From the NCBI GenBank assembly GCA_031403955.1, contig JANNGR010000281.1, positions 1-28,575 on the forward strand: 28,575 bases of DNA, in the 5' to 3' direction. The stretch comes from CAISIP01 sp031403955 (lineage in GTDB: Bacteria > Pseudomonadota > Gammaproteobacteria > Burkholderiales > Burkholderiaceae_C). This document shows positions 1 through 6,833 of the stretch, piece by piece. The translations under genes and the position numbers were made by a program. The first letter of the stretch is position 1. Every line of letters begins with the position of its first letter. The notes under the pieces are model-generated. The model did no database searches. It was given only the letters and a program-made list of their open reading frames with translations, and had not been told where the DNA came from.

Positions 1-192
1 TACATGGAGAACGATGAAAGCATTGAATCGATTGTTGCCAGCGGGATTGCGCGCTCCGATGTGGAACGGGTGACCAAACTGATAAAAATCAATGAATACA
101 AGCGCCGCCAGGCGCCCATAGGCATCCGCGTCACCCACCGCAGCTTTGGCAAGGACTGGCGGTACCCGATTACCAGCAAGTTTCGGCAGTGA
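1..192 (+). CDS. nadE: NAD+ synthetase, C-terminal end (partial)
   Basis: This is the last 63 codons of a gene that begins before the window. NadE makes NAD+ from deamido-NAD+ with ATP; the two-domain bacterial form takes ammonia from glutamine. The visible tail (ENDESIESIVASG, then KRRQAPIGIRVTHRSFGKDW, then RYPITSKFRQ) matches what I know as the end of the synthetase domain, with the basic 'RRQAP-G-RVT-RSFG-DWR-PI' signature that closes the family. The N-terminal glutaminase domain cannot be seen, so glutamine dependence is inferred. glnB follows 146 bp downstream on the same strand, placing NAD synthesis beside nitrogen sensing, an order I recall from related Burkholderiales. Identity is fairly sure; the start is outside the window. 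Confidence 0.88.
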   Translation, partial: YMENDESIESIVASGIARSDVERVTKLIKINEYKRRQAPIGIRVTHRSFGKDWRYPITSKFRQ

Positions 193-200
193 ATTGAGCA

Positions 201-226
201 GCGATGGCGCCGTGCGACGCCATCGC
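201..226 (+). terminator. Strong hairpin just after nadE
   Basis: A perfect 9-bp inverted repeat (GCGATGGCG at 201-209, CGCCATCGC at 218-226) with an 8-nt loop begins 8 bp after the nadE stop. No T-tract follows, so it may be a 3'-end stabilising or Rho-assisted structure rather than a classical intrinsic terminator. Confidence 0.4.
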
Positions 227-338
227 GACCCGGATTGGCGCTATCCTTGGCAAACCGGAAAGCGCAATTTCCGCGACCAGCGCGGGCACCCATACCCATC
301 CGATCGGTTTTTCACGCATTTGGAAAGATAAACTGAAC

Positions 339-677
339 ATGAAGCAGATCACCGCCATTGTCAAACCGTTCAAACTGGAAGAAGTCCGCGAGGCGCTGGC
401 CGAGTGCGGCGTGACCGGTCTGACGGTTACTGAGGTCAAGGGTTTTGGGCGTCAGAAAGGCCATACCGAGCTGTATCGCGGAGCCGAGTACGTGGTCGAC
501 TTCCTGCCAAAGGTCAAGGTCGAGGTGGTCGTCAAGACCGATGAAGTCGAACGTTGCGTCGACGCGATCGTCAAGGCCGCCCGTACCGGCAAGATTGGTG
601 ACGGCAAGATTTTCGTCACGTCGGTCGAACGCGTGGTGCGCATCCGGACTGGGGAAGAGGACGAAACCGCCGTTTGA
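339..677 (+). CDS. glnB: Nitrogen regulatory protein PII (GlnB)
   Basis: A 112-residue PII signal protein, the usual family length. PII binds ATP/ADP and 2-oxoglutarate and is uridylylated by GlnD; it controls glutamine synthetase adenylylation and the NtrB/NtrC system in the cytoplasm. The T-loop is intact (GRQKGHTELYRGAEYVVDFL), with the uridylylation tyrosine at Y51. The B-loop TGKIGDGKIFV and the RIRTGEED tail are present. The ATG at 339 is chosen because it gives the canonical N-terminus MKQITAIVKPFKLEEVREAL and lies 11 bp after a GGAAAG ribosome site (322-327); an in-frame upstream ATG at 204 would add 45 residues foreign to the family. GlnB rather than GlnK is favoured by sequence style and by the absence of an adjacent amtB. 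Confidence 0.95.
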   Translation: MKQITAIVKPFKLEEVREALAECGVTGLTVTEVKGFGRQKGHTELYRGAEYVVDFLPKVKVEVVVKTDEVERCVDAIVKAARTGKIGDGKIFVTSVERVVRIRTGEEDETAV

Positions 678-697
678 CCCGGCTTCGATCCGGGTTC
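677..697 (+). terminator. Short hairpin between convergent glnB and LOG gene
   Basis: ACCCGG (677-682) and CCGGGT (690-695) form a 6-bp stem with a 7-nt loop in the 32-bp gap between convergent genes. It starts on the last base of the glnB stop codon and could serve as a weak bidirectional terminator. The T-tract is minimal. Confidence 0.35.
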
Positions 698-709
698 GGC
701 TGCAGGGTT

Positions 710-1294
710 CTAGATCGATTCCAGCCGCGGCGCGCTCGTCATGCCAGCCGCCTGAATCAGATCGGGCAACAGGAGCTGCGGTTCGGAACCGGTCTGGATC
801 AGTTCCATCTGCCAGTTTTCCATGAAGTGTTGGTCGACACTGGAGCGCAGAAAACTGAGTAGAGCGTCGTAATATCCGGCCACGTTGAGAAGCCCGATTG
901 GCTTGTTGTGGTAGTCCAGTTGGCGCCAGGTCCAGACTTCAAAAAGCTCCTCGAATGTGCCAATGCCACCCGGCAGCGCGAGAAACACATCGGCGCGCTG
1001 TGCCATCAACCGTTTGCGTTCATGCATGGTTGTGACGACATGCAGTTCGGTGCAAGCGTGGTGTACCCACTCCCTCTCAACCAGCGCGCTTGGAATGATG
1101 CCCACCACCCGCCCGCCCGCCTGCAAGGTGGCGTCGGCCAGCACTCCCATCAAGCCGCTCTTGCCGCCACCATAAACCAGTTGTCCGCCATGTTTGCCAA
1201 TCCAGGAGCCGGTGGCAACCGCCGCCGCCGAAAAGTCAGGTGATGCACCAGACCTGGAGCCGCAATAGACGCAAACTGAAAACGCGGGATTCAT
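710..1294 (-). CDS. LOG-family protein (TIGR00730 Rossmann fold), probable nucleoside 5'-monophosphate phosphoribohydrolase
   Basis: A 194-residue protein of the LOG/lysine-decarboxylase-like family. Characterised members cleave the N-glycosidic bond of cytokinin riboside 5'-monophosphates or of AMP-like nucleotides. The hallmark PGGIGTFEE loop (PGGxGTxxE) is present, along with the N-terminal VCVYCGSRSG phosphate-binding strand-loop and the QLVYGGGKSGLMG glycine loop. The ATG at 1294 gives the usual N-terminus (MNPAFSVCVYCGS). It overlaps the stop of the upstream dgkA gene by four bases (ATGA), so translation is probably coupled. The natural substrate in bacteria is often not a plant-type cytokinin and cannot be told from the sequence. 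Confidence 0.88.
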   Translation of the reverse strand: MNPAFSVCVYCGSRSGASPDFSAAAVATGSWIGKHGGQLVYGGGKSGLMGVLADATLQAGGRVVGIIPSALVEREWVHHACTELHVVTTMHERKRLMAQRADVFLALPGGIGTFEELFEVWTWRQLDYHNKPIGLLNVAGYYDALLSFLRSSVDQHFMENWQMELIQTGSEPQLLLPDLIQAAGMTSAPRLESI

Positions 1295-1704
1295 GACGTG
1301 AATCTTTGCCAAAGGGCAGTGCCCCAGATGCCGCAACACAACAACAGACTCAAAAGCACGGCGGCGCTTCCCATGTCCTTGGCGCGTTTCGACAGGTCGT
1401 GCCACTCCGGCCCGACACGGTCAATCGCAGTCTCAATGCCGGTGTTGAGCAATTCGACTATCAGGACGATCACAACCGATCCTGCAAGCAGCGCGCTTTC
1501 GACCCAGCTTTGACCGAGCCACAACGCAAGTGGCAGCAGCAACAGGGCCGCCAGCGCCTCCTGCCGGAATGCGGTTTCGCCCCAGCCAGCTCGCAGACCT
1601 TCGAAGGAATAAAGGGTTGCGTGCCACATACGATTCAGGCCGGTGCGCGATTTTTGGAGATTGGCGCTTGGGCCGGCGCTTGGCTTGGGTTGCGAAAATG
1701 GCAT
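1291..1704 (-). CDS. dgkA: Diacylglycerol kinase
   Basis: A small integral membrane kinase of the DgkA family, which phosphorylates diacylglycerol to phosphatidate and recycles lipid released by membrane-derived glycan synthesis. Family motifs are clear: EGLRAGWGETAFRQE near residue 35, then the catalytic stretch VELLNTGIETAIDRVGPEWH followed by LSKRAKDMGSAAVLLS. Three hydrophobic segments are visible. At 137 residues it is about 15 longer than the E. coli protein, and the first 25 residues (MPFSQPKPSAGPSANLQKSR...) are not family-like. An internal ATG before WHATLYSFEG (residue 26) would give a more typical start, so the N-terminus is uncertain. It overlaps the downstream LOG gene by an ATGA. 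Confidence 0.92.
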   Translation of the reverse strand: MPFSQPKPSAGPSANLQKSRTGLNRMWHATLYSFEGLRAGWGETAFRQEALAALLLLPLALWLGQSWVESALLAGSVVIVLIVELLNTGIETAIDRVGPEWHDLSKRAKDMGSAAVLLSLLLCCGIWGTALWQRFTS

Positions 1705-1781
1705 TGCGCGATTGTCGCGCAGGATCTGCGCCGGGAGATCAGAGGTTATGCCTGCTCAGGAGCTTTGATCGGCAATACGCA

Positions 1782-2327
1782 TCAGCGTAAGGACTGGGTA
1801 CTGGACACCAGGCGGGTGCCAATCCAGGCGTCGTGCCAAAATTGCTGCTGCGGATGAAAGCGGCTCAGAATCGCCCAGATTGCGACCCAGCCCAAGACAA
1901 TCACCAGTGACTCACCGCCGGAAAGACTGAATGGGGCGATCGCTGCCAGGGGTGGCACAAACCATGCCCAACTGACCAGATAACGCAACAGGGCCCGCTG
2001 TTGTGTGACCGGCTTGCCGTTCGCATTGACGAGCCTGATGCCCCAGGTTTTCATTGCCAAGGTTTGGCCCTTGGCCCAGAACCAGGTGAAGTAGATTCCA
2101 AAAATGACAAACAAGAAGGCCTGAAGTGCATTGCGGTTGTCCAGCGCATTGCGCGTCTGACTTAGTGTCCCGAACAAATAGCCGGCAATGAAAACCACCC
2201 CAAACAACAGCATACCCTCGTAAAGCCAGCAAGCCATGCGCCGGGAAAGAGGCGGGGCAAACAGGACCTGGGCCGGTACGCCCCCACCGTCAAGTGAGGC
2301 TCCGGAAGGAACAAACTTGGAAGCCAC
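1782..2327 (-). CDS. RDD-family membrane protein
   Basis: A 181-residue RDD-domain membrane protein. The opening SRRMACWLYEGMLLFGV corresponds to the R-containing first helix, with a Glu where the family often has its first Asp. It continues with AKGQTLAMKTWGIRLVNANG and ends with FHPQQQFWHDAWIGTRLV, which carries the last Asp. About four hydrophobic segments are visible. The function of such proteins is mostly unknown; some have been linked to ion transport, and none of that can be read here. The start is GTG at 2327 with no good ribosome site, 12 bp after the stop of the DUF3106 gene, so translation may depend on the gene before it. It is the fourth gene of the sigma-factor cluster. Confidence 0.82.
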   Translation of the reverse strand: MASKFVPSGASLDGGGVPAQVLFAPPLSRRMACWLYEGMLLFGVVFIAGYLFGTLSQTRNALDNRNALQAFLFVIFGIYFTWFWAKGQTLAMKTWGIRLVNANGKPVTQQRALLRYLVSWAWFVPPLAAIAPFSLSGGESLVIVLGWVAIWAILSRFHPQQQFWHDAWIGTRLVSSTQSLR

Positions 2328-2339
2328 CAGCGTCGCAAG

Positions 2340-3026
2340 TTAGGGGCGTTCCACCGGCGCCGACGCCGCAGTGGCACTCTTCGGACGCAACGCGCCAGCA
2401 AAGCCGGTTCGCGGTGCGGAAGACGCCGGTGCAAGGTGGCCGGGTTCAGACCGGGTGATTGGTACAGCGGCCAGCTTGTTGGGCGCGATCGGCGTCACGG
2501 CTGGGGCCGCGCCTGGGGCTTTGGGTCTGGCCCCGGCGGCGAGTTGCTTCTTCTGTTCCGGGCTCAATGCCTGGTAGGCTTCCCATTGCACTTTTTTTTC
2601 CTCGGTTGACAGGCTTTTGGTTTGGGCAAAATTGAGCCGCGCCTGGCTGCGTTGTTCCGGGCTGAGCGCCGCCCACTCGGTCATGCGACCGTGTAGCGTC
2701 GTCCGTTCCGACGCCGACAAACTGGCGTAATTTCCCGACAACGCGATCCATTTGCGTTTTTGAGTTTCGCTGATGCCGCTCCAGGCAGGCGCCAGCGGTC
2801 GCAATGCGACTTGTTGTGCCGGCGTCAGTTCGGACCAGTCAGGTTTCGTTGTGCGGATTTGATTTTGAACTTTGGCCGGACCAGGTTTGGCCAGGCCAGG
2901 CGCCGTCGGCTGGGCAAATGCCGTTGAGCCACCAAACGCAAGCAGCAACAGGAGGAGTCTCAGTCCGAAGGATCCTGGGTTTGCCGACCAAATACTGCCA
3001 AGTCTTCGCCATGACGCTAAAGGCAT
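2340..3026 (-). CDS. DUF3106-domain exported protein
   Basis: A 228-residue protein with an N-terminal export signal: basic WRR, a leucine run (LRLLLLLLAFGGS), and a likely cleavage after AFA. The mature part carries the DUF3106 repeats, rich in L(S/T)P-EQ/AQQ-type turns and W residues (LTPAQQVALRPLAPAW, ISETQKRKWIAL, LSPEQRSQARLNFAQ, LSPEQKKQLAA). These resemble short helical heavy-metal-sensor (CpxP/Spy-like) repeats. The Pro/Ala-rich tail is probably disordered. The start is the only sensible ATG, at 3026; an upstream TTG at 3062 would overlap the previous gene by 23 bp. It follows DUF3619 and the ECF sigma gene, so a periplasmic role in the same stress response is plausible but unproven. 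Confidence 0.8.
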   Translation of the reverse strand: MPLASWRRLGSIWSANPGSFGLRLLLLLLAFGGSTAFAQPTAPGLAKPGPAKVQNQIRTTKPDWSELTPAQQVALRPLAPAWSGISETQKRKWIALSGNYASLSASERTTLHGRMTEWAALSPEQRSQARLNFAQTKSLSTEEKKVQWEAYQALSPEQKKQLAAGARPKAPGAAPAVTPIAPNKLAAVPITRSEPGHLAPASSAPRTGFAGALRPKSATAASAPVERP

Positions 3027-3039
3027 GCTTGATATCAAT

Positions 3040-3477
3040 TTACGGCGCCTCTTTGCGGCCAATGTTTATGAATTGGACAAAACCAGGATCCGCGTACGCA
3101 GCCGGCGGCAAGTCATCGACCAGCAGTGCTACATCAACGACTGCAATTTCGTTGGCAATGTTTTCGTTTTGGATGGCGTTGATCGCTACCAGACCAACGG
3201 CCAACGCCAGCAGCGGCAACACCGACGCAATGCGACCCCACCAGTTCAAGCCTTCGTCACCAAAGCCAAGCGTCGCCGAACCACCTGACGCCAGTACCGG
3301 GCTCGCTTCCATCAGCTGGTGCACCTTACGCTTGGCCACGGCCTGGGTCCGGGCGACGCGCAAGCGCTCGGAAATGTCGTGCGGCAGGTCGCTCGTCGCG
3401 GCGGACAGCCGTGCAGCTATTTTCAGGCCGTACCGGTCCTGCAGAATTTCCGCTTGATATTGATGTGAGTTGGTCAT
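3040..3477 (-). CDS. DUF3619 protein, possible membrane anti-sigma partner
   Basis: A 145-residue protein of the DUF3619 type found next to ECF sigma genes in Burkholderiales. The N-terminal ~80 residues are soluble and charged (FGLKIAARLSAAT-like start, RLRVARTQAVAKRKV). One membrane segment follows (IASVLPLLALAVGLVAINAI, about residues 83-102), then a short acidic tail (VDVALLVDDLPPAAYADPGF). That layout, cytoplasmic helical N-part plus a single span, is what anti-sigma factors look like, and its ATG overlaps the sigma stop by four bases (ATGA). The anti-sigma role is inferred from context; I see no zinc HxxxCxxC motif of the ZAS family. Confidence 0.8.
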   Translation of the reverse strand: MTNSHQYQAEILQDRYGLKIAARLSAATSDLPHDISERLRVARTQAVAKRKVHQLMEASPVLASGGSATLGFGDEGLNWWGRIASVLPLLALAVGLVAINAIQNENIANEIAVVDVALLVDDLPPAAYADPGFVQFINIGRKEAP

Positions 3478-4040
3478 AATGTGATTCCCTTGGCCCGCAG
3501 GGCTTTGCTCAGGGCTTGAACCGCCCGCGAGCAGTGCGTCTTGACACTGCCTTCCGAACAGCCCATGGCCGCAGCCGTTTCAGCAACGTCCATTTCCTCC
3601 CAGTAACGCATCACGAAGGCTTCTCGTTGACGTCCGGGCAGTTGCTGTATCTCCAATTCGATGCCTCGAAGAATCTGGGCGCGCCGGGTTGAATCTTCAG
3701 GACTTTCGCTGTGTTGCGACTCTTCCAGCCCGGAATAAGTTTCCAACAGATCAAAATCCCCGTCTTCCCCCGCGGATTCGAAGTCGCTCATATTGGAGAA
3801 AAGCGCATTTCGGGTTTTACTACGCCGAAACCAGTCCAAAGTGCAATTGACCAGGATTCTCTGGAACAACATGGGTAGCTCGGCGGCCGGTTTGTCACCG
3901 TAGTGCTCGGCCAGTTTCATCATGCTGTCTTGCACGATGTCCAGCGCAGACTCTTCATTGCGGACGTGGTATATCGAACGCTTGAATGCCCGCTTCTCGA
4001 CGCCTTTCAGAAAGTCGGAAAGTTCTTGTTCGGTTGCCAA
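3474..4040 (-). CDS. ECF-type RNA polymerase sigma factor
   Basis: An extracytoplasmic-function sigma-70 factor of about 188 residues. Region 2 is visible as NEESALDIVQDSMMKLAEHY with the -10 recognition helix following (LPMLFQRILVNCTLDWFRR). Region 4 is QLPGRQREAFVMRYWEEMDV then the helix-turn-helix AAAMGCSEGSVKTHCSRAVQ. A long acidic linker (ESAGEDGDFDLLETYSGLEE) joins them. The start is not obvious: there is no ATG, and a TTG at 4040 (LATEQELSDFLKGVEKRAF) fits the N-terminus I expect for this Burkholderiales group. Upstream in-frame sequence to 4205 lacks family character. It leads the cluster sigma-DUF3619-DUF3106-RDD and shares an ATGA overlap with DUF3619. Confidence 0.88.
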   Translation of the reverse strand: MATEQELSDFLKGVEKRAFKRSIYHVRNEESALDIVQDSMMKLAEHYGDKPAAELPMLFQRILVNCTLDWFRRSKTRNALFSNMSDFESAGEDGDFDLLETYSGLEESQHSESPEDSTRRAQILRGIELEIQQLPGRQREAFVMRYWEEMDVAETAAAMGCSEGSVKTHCSRAVQALSKALRAKGITL

Positions 4041-4160
4041 ATTGGGTCGACCGGGTAGGAATGGCGGAAGATACCTTGTTTTGATCCCACTGTATCTGCT
4101 CTTGATGCGTGATCTCGGCAAATTATGGCATTGGCCCAAGGCTTTTTTTCTGCCGCCGGC

Positions 4161-4189
4161 ATGAATTGCAATTGCTGCAGTGTGATAAT
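4161..4189 (+). promoter_or_regulatory. Candidate extended -10 promoter for ilvB
   Basis: TGTGATAAT at 4181-4189 is an extended -10 element (TG-n-GATAAT) with a weak -35 (ATGAAT, 4161-4166) 17 bp upstream. Transcription would begin near 4196 and leave a leader of about 144 nt before ilvB. The rest of the 299-bp sigma/ilvB divergent gap (4041-4339) shows no clear terminator or Leu/Val/Ile-rich leader peptide. Confidence 0.3.
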
Positions 4190-4339
4190 CAAAGCCGCAA
4201 TTCAAACCGCAAACGGGTCTTGGTCTGGCGCAAAATTCGATGCGCCTGTGGCTTTGACCTTAAGTTCCGACGCGACTCCACAAGGGTTTGCGAAGGGGCA
4301 CCCAAGGTGTTTCGTTAGAGAAATTCACAAAGGTTCATC

Positions 4340-6139
4340 ATGGAAATTTCCAAAGCCGAGCTTGCATCGGCAGTCGCGGCAACGGCTGCCATCACGCCGC
4401 GTTCTACCGATCCGCAGCCTGCTGAACTCCGTGGGGCCGAGATATTGGTCAAAGCCCTGCAGGCCGAAGGTGTCCAATATGTCTGGGGTTATCCCGGCGG
4501 CGCGGTGCTGCATATTTACGACGCTTTTTACAAGCAGGACTCCATTCAGCATATTTTGGTGCGTCACGAGCAGGCGGCCGTACATGCCGCGGACGGTTAC
4601 GCGCGCGCAACCGGCGAAGTTGGCGTGGCGCTCGTCACCTCGGGGCCCGGTGTCACCAACGCGGTGACAGGGATCGCCACCGCGTATATGGACAGTATCC
4701 CGATGGTGATAGTGACCGGCCAGGTGCCAACCCATGCGATTGGCCTGGACGCGTTTCAGGAATGCGACACGGTTGGCATCACGCGGCCCATCGTCAAGCA
4801 CAATTTTTTGGTCAAGGACGTCCGCGACATGGCGGAGGTTATGAAAAAGGCGTTTCACATTGCCCGTACTGGCCGCCCCGGGCCGGTGGTGGTCGATATC
4901 CCCAAGGACGTGTCATTCAAAAAGACGCTGTATGGGGGGTATCCAAAATCGATAACGATGCGCTCCTACAACCCGGTCCGCAAAGGCCACGGGGGACAGA
5001 TTCGCAAGGCGCTCCAGTTACTGTTGACGGCGAAGCGCCCTTATGTCTACACCGGAGGGGGCGTAGTGATAAGCAACGCTGCATCCGAATTGCGCACCCT
5101 GGTGGATATGCTCGGGTGTCCCTGCACCAATACCTTGATGGGCTTGGGCGCTTATCCTGCCAGCGACCGCAAGTTTTTGGGCATGTTGGGCATGCACGGA
5201 ACGATAGAGGCGAACAACGCGATGCAGAATTGCGACGTATTGCTGGCGGTCGGCGCCCGGTTCGATGACCGGGTGATTGGGAACCCGAAGCATTTCGCGC
5301 AAAACGAGCGCAAGATTATTCATATCGACATTGACCCTTCGAGCATTTCCAAACGCGTCAAAGTCGACATCCCGATTGTCGGTGACGTTAAAGATGTGCT
5401 GACCGAAATGATCTCGATGATCCAGGAGAGCAGCATTAGGCCCGATGCGAACGCGCTGGCCGCCTGGTGGGAGACGATTGAGGGCTGGCGCAAACGCGAC
5501 TGCCTTAAGTATGACCACGGCAAAGGGGACGTCATCAAGCCCCAGTATGTGGTCGAGACGCTCTGGAAAATGACCAGGGATGTTGACGCGTACATCACCT
5601 CGGACGTTGGGCAGCACCAGATGTGGGCGGCCCAGTACTACCGGTTCGACCAGCCGCGCCGCTGGATCAATTCCGGTGGCCTGGGCACCATGGGGGTTGG
5701 TATCCCCTACGCGATGGGAATAAAGCTTGCCAAACCTGACAGTGAAGTGTTTTGCATTACCGGTGAAGGCTCGGTGCAGATGTGTATTCAGGAGTTGTCG
5801 ACTTGCCTGCAATACAACACGCCGATCAAGATCGTTTCTCTCAATAACCGCTACCTTGGCATGGTGCGCCAGTGGCAGGAGATCGATTACGAAGGGCGTT
5901 ACAGCCACAGTTACATGGATGCGTTGCCCAATTTCGTCAAGCTGGCGGAGGCTTACGGGCACGTCGGTATGTTGATCGAGAAACCGCAAGACGTGGAGCC
6001 GGCACTGCGTGAGGCGCGCAAGCTAAAAGACAGAACCGTATTCATGGATTTCCGCACCGACCCGACCGAGAACGTTTTTCCGATGGTCAAGCCCGGCATG
6101 GGTATTACCGAGATGCTGCTCGGATCGGAGGATTTGTGA
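4340..6139 (+). CDS. ilvB: Acetolactate synthase large (catalytic) subunit
   Basis: The 599-residue catalytic subunit of acetohydroxyacid synthase, the first shared enzyme of valine, leucine and isoleucine synthesis. It uses thiamine diphosphate, FAD and Mg2+ to condense pyruvate with pyruvate or 2-oxobutyrate. The ThDP-activating glutamate is E77 in VRHEQAAVHAADGYARATG. The central domain has GARFDDRVIGNPKHFA, and the ThDP/Mg motif is GEGSVQMCIQELSTC with the closing Asn pair in VSLNNRYLGMVRQWQ. GEGS replaces the commoner GDGS, a variation I associate with this order. The first ~30 residues (MEISKAELASAVAATAAITP) are a low-complexity extension before the conserved LRGAEILVKAL. It should pair with the small subunit encoded at 6324. 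Confidence 0.96.
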   Translation: MEISKAELASAVAATAAITPRSTDPQPAELRGAEILVKALQAEGVQYVWGYPGGAVLHIYDAFYKQDSIQHILVRHEQAAVHAADGYARATGEVGVALVTSGPGVTNAVTGIATAYMDSIPMVIVTGQVPTHAIGLDAFQECDTVGITRPIVKHNFLVKDVRDMAEVMKKAFHIARTGRPGPVVVDIPKDVSFKKTLYGGYPKSITMRSYNPVRKGHGGQIRKALQLLLTAKRPYVYTGGGVVISNAASELRTLVDMLGCPCTNTLMGLGAYPASDRKFLGMLGMHGTIEANNAMQNCDVLLAVGARFDDRVIGNPKHFAQNERKIIHIDIDPSSISKRVKVDIPIVGDVKDVLTEMISMIQESSIRPDANALAAWWETIEGWRKRDCLKYDHGKGDVIKPQYVVETLWKMTRDVDAYITSDVGQHQMWAAQYYRFDQPRRWINSGGLGTMGVGIPYAMGIKLAKPDSEVFCITGEGSVQMCIQELSTCLQYNTPIKIVSLNNRYLGMVRQWQEIDYEGRYSHSYMDALPNFVKLAEAYGHVGMLIEKPQDVEPALREARKLKDRTVFMDFRTDPTENVFPMVKPGMGITEMLLGSEDL

Positions 6140-6178
6140 GACCTTGCGGGACAGACCGCCGCCGCGCAGCGGCAAGCT
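6139..6178 (+). repeat. Tandem palindromic repeat, copy 1 (ilvB-ilvH gap)
   Basis: First of two exact 40-bp copies spaced 57 bp apart. It starts on the last base of the ilvB stop codon. With the following bases it forms a hairpin with a perfect 8-bp outer stem (GGGACAGA 6148-6155, TCTGTCCC 6178-6185) and an inner GCCGC/GCGGC stem. This resembles a REP-type extragenic palindrome. Confidence 0.85.
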
Positions 6179-6195
6179 CTGTCCCCAACATTCTT

Positions 6196-6235
6196 AGACC
6201 TTGCGGGACAGACCGCCGCCGCGCAGCGGCAAGCT
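6196..6235 (+). repeat. Tandem palindromic repeat, copy 2 (ilvB-ilvH gap)
   Basis: Second exact 40-bp copy. Its outer stem is weaker because the right arm reads TGCGTCCC (6235-6242) instead of TCTGTCCC, leaving GGGAC/GTCCC pairing plus the inner GCCGC/GCGGC stem. The pair sits between two genes whose products form one complex and may act as a partial terminator or an RNA-stability element. Confidence 0.85.
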
Positions 6236-6323
6236 GCGTCCCCTACATATATTGATGCGTCTATTGCTTGCCGAGTCTGGTTGTTACCGCAACCAGGGTA
6301 GGGCGGCGAAAAGAGGAATCCAG

Positions 6324-6815
6324 ATGAAACATATCATTGCAGTTTTGCTTGAAAATGAGCCCGGAGCGTTGTCGCGTGTCGTTGGTCTTTTTTCGGCACG
6401 CGGTTACAACATTGAATCTTTGACGGTGGCGCCGACCGAGGACTCCAGTCTGTCGCGCATGACGATTCAGACCACCGGTTCCGACGATGTGATCGAACAG
6501 ATCACGAAACACCTCAATCGCCTTATCGAGGTGGTCAAAGTAGTGGACCTTACGGAAGGAGCCTACACCGAACGTGAGTTGATGATGGTCAAGGTGCGTG
6601 CCGTTGGCAAGGAACGCGAGGAGATGAAACGCATGGCCGATATTTTTCGCGGGCGCATCATCGACGTTACCGAGAAGAGTTACACCATTGAACTGACCGG
6701 CGTGCAGTCAAAAAATGACGCGTTCTTGGAAGCCATCGAGCGCAGCGCGATTCTTGAAACAGTGCGTACCGGCTCCAGTGGCATTGGTCGTGGCGAGCGA
6801 GTTTTGCGGGTCTGA
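6324..6815 (+). CDS. ilvH: Acetolactate synthase small (regulatory) subunit
   Basis: A 163-residue regulatory subunit that binds branched-chain amino acids (classically valine) and stimulates and feedback-inhibits the large subunit. The N-terminal ACT domain is clear (IIAVLLENEPGALSRVVGLF, then RGYNIESLTVAPTED, then SRMTI). The second half (ERELMMVKVRAVGKEREEMK, then GRIIDVTEKSYTIELTG) is the usual C-terminal domain. The ATG at 6324 has a good AGAGGA site (6312-6317); the longer in-frame ORF from 6201 runs through the repeat and is not family-like. The 184-bp gap from ilvB contains the tandem palindromes. ilvC follows after 18 bp. Confidence 0.95.
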   Translation: MKHIIAVLLENEPGALSRVVGLFSARGYNIESLTVAPTEDSSLSRMTIQTTGSDDVIEQITKHLNRLIEVVKVVDLTEGAYTERELMMVKVRAVGKEREEMKRMADIFRGRIIDVTEKSYTIELTGVQSKNDAFLEAIERSAILETVRTGSSGIGRGERVLRV

Positions 6816-6833
6816 TTTTTTAAGGAGAAGAAA

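Noticed and set aside
236..251. Sigma-54-like promoter upstream of glnB (TGGCGC-N5-TTGG)
   Set aside because: The essential GC of the -12 element reads GG, so the match fails at an invariant position.
4240..4257. Five-codon ORF MRLWL before ilvB as an ilv leader peptide
   Set aside because: Only two Leu codons, no Val/Ile run and no terminator hairpin with a T-tract after it; likely chance.
5018..5989. Long minus-strand ORF opposite ilvB (323 codons)
   Set aside because: It is the codon-phase shadow of ilvB in GC-rich DNA; the sequence resembles no family and is fully covered by a certain gene.
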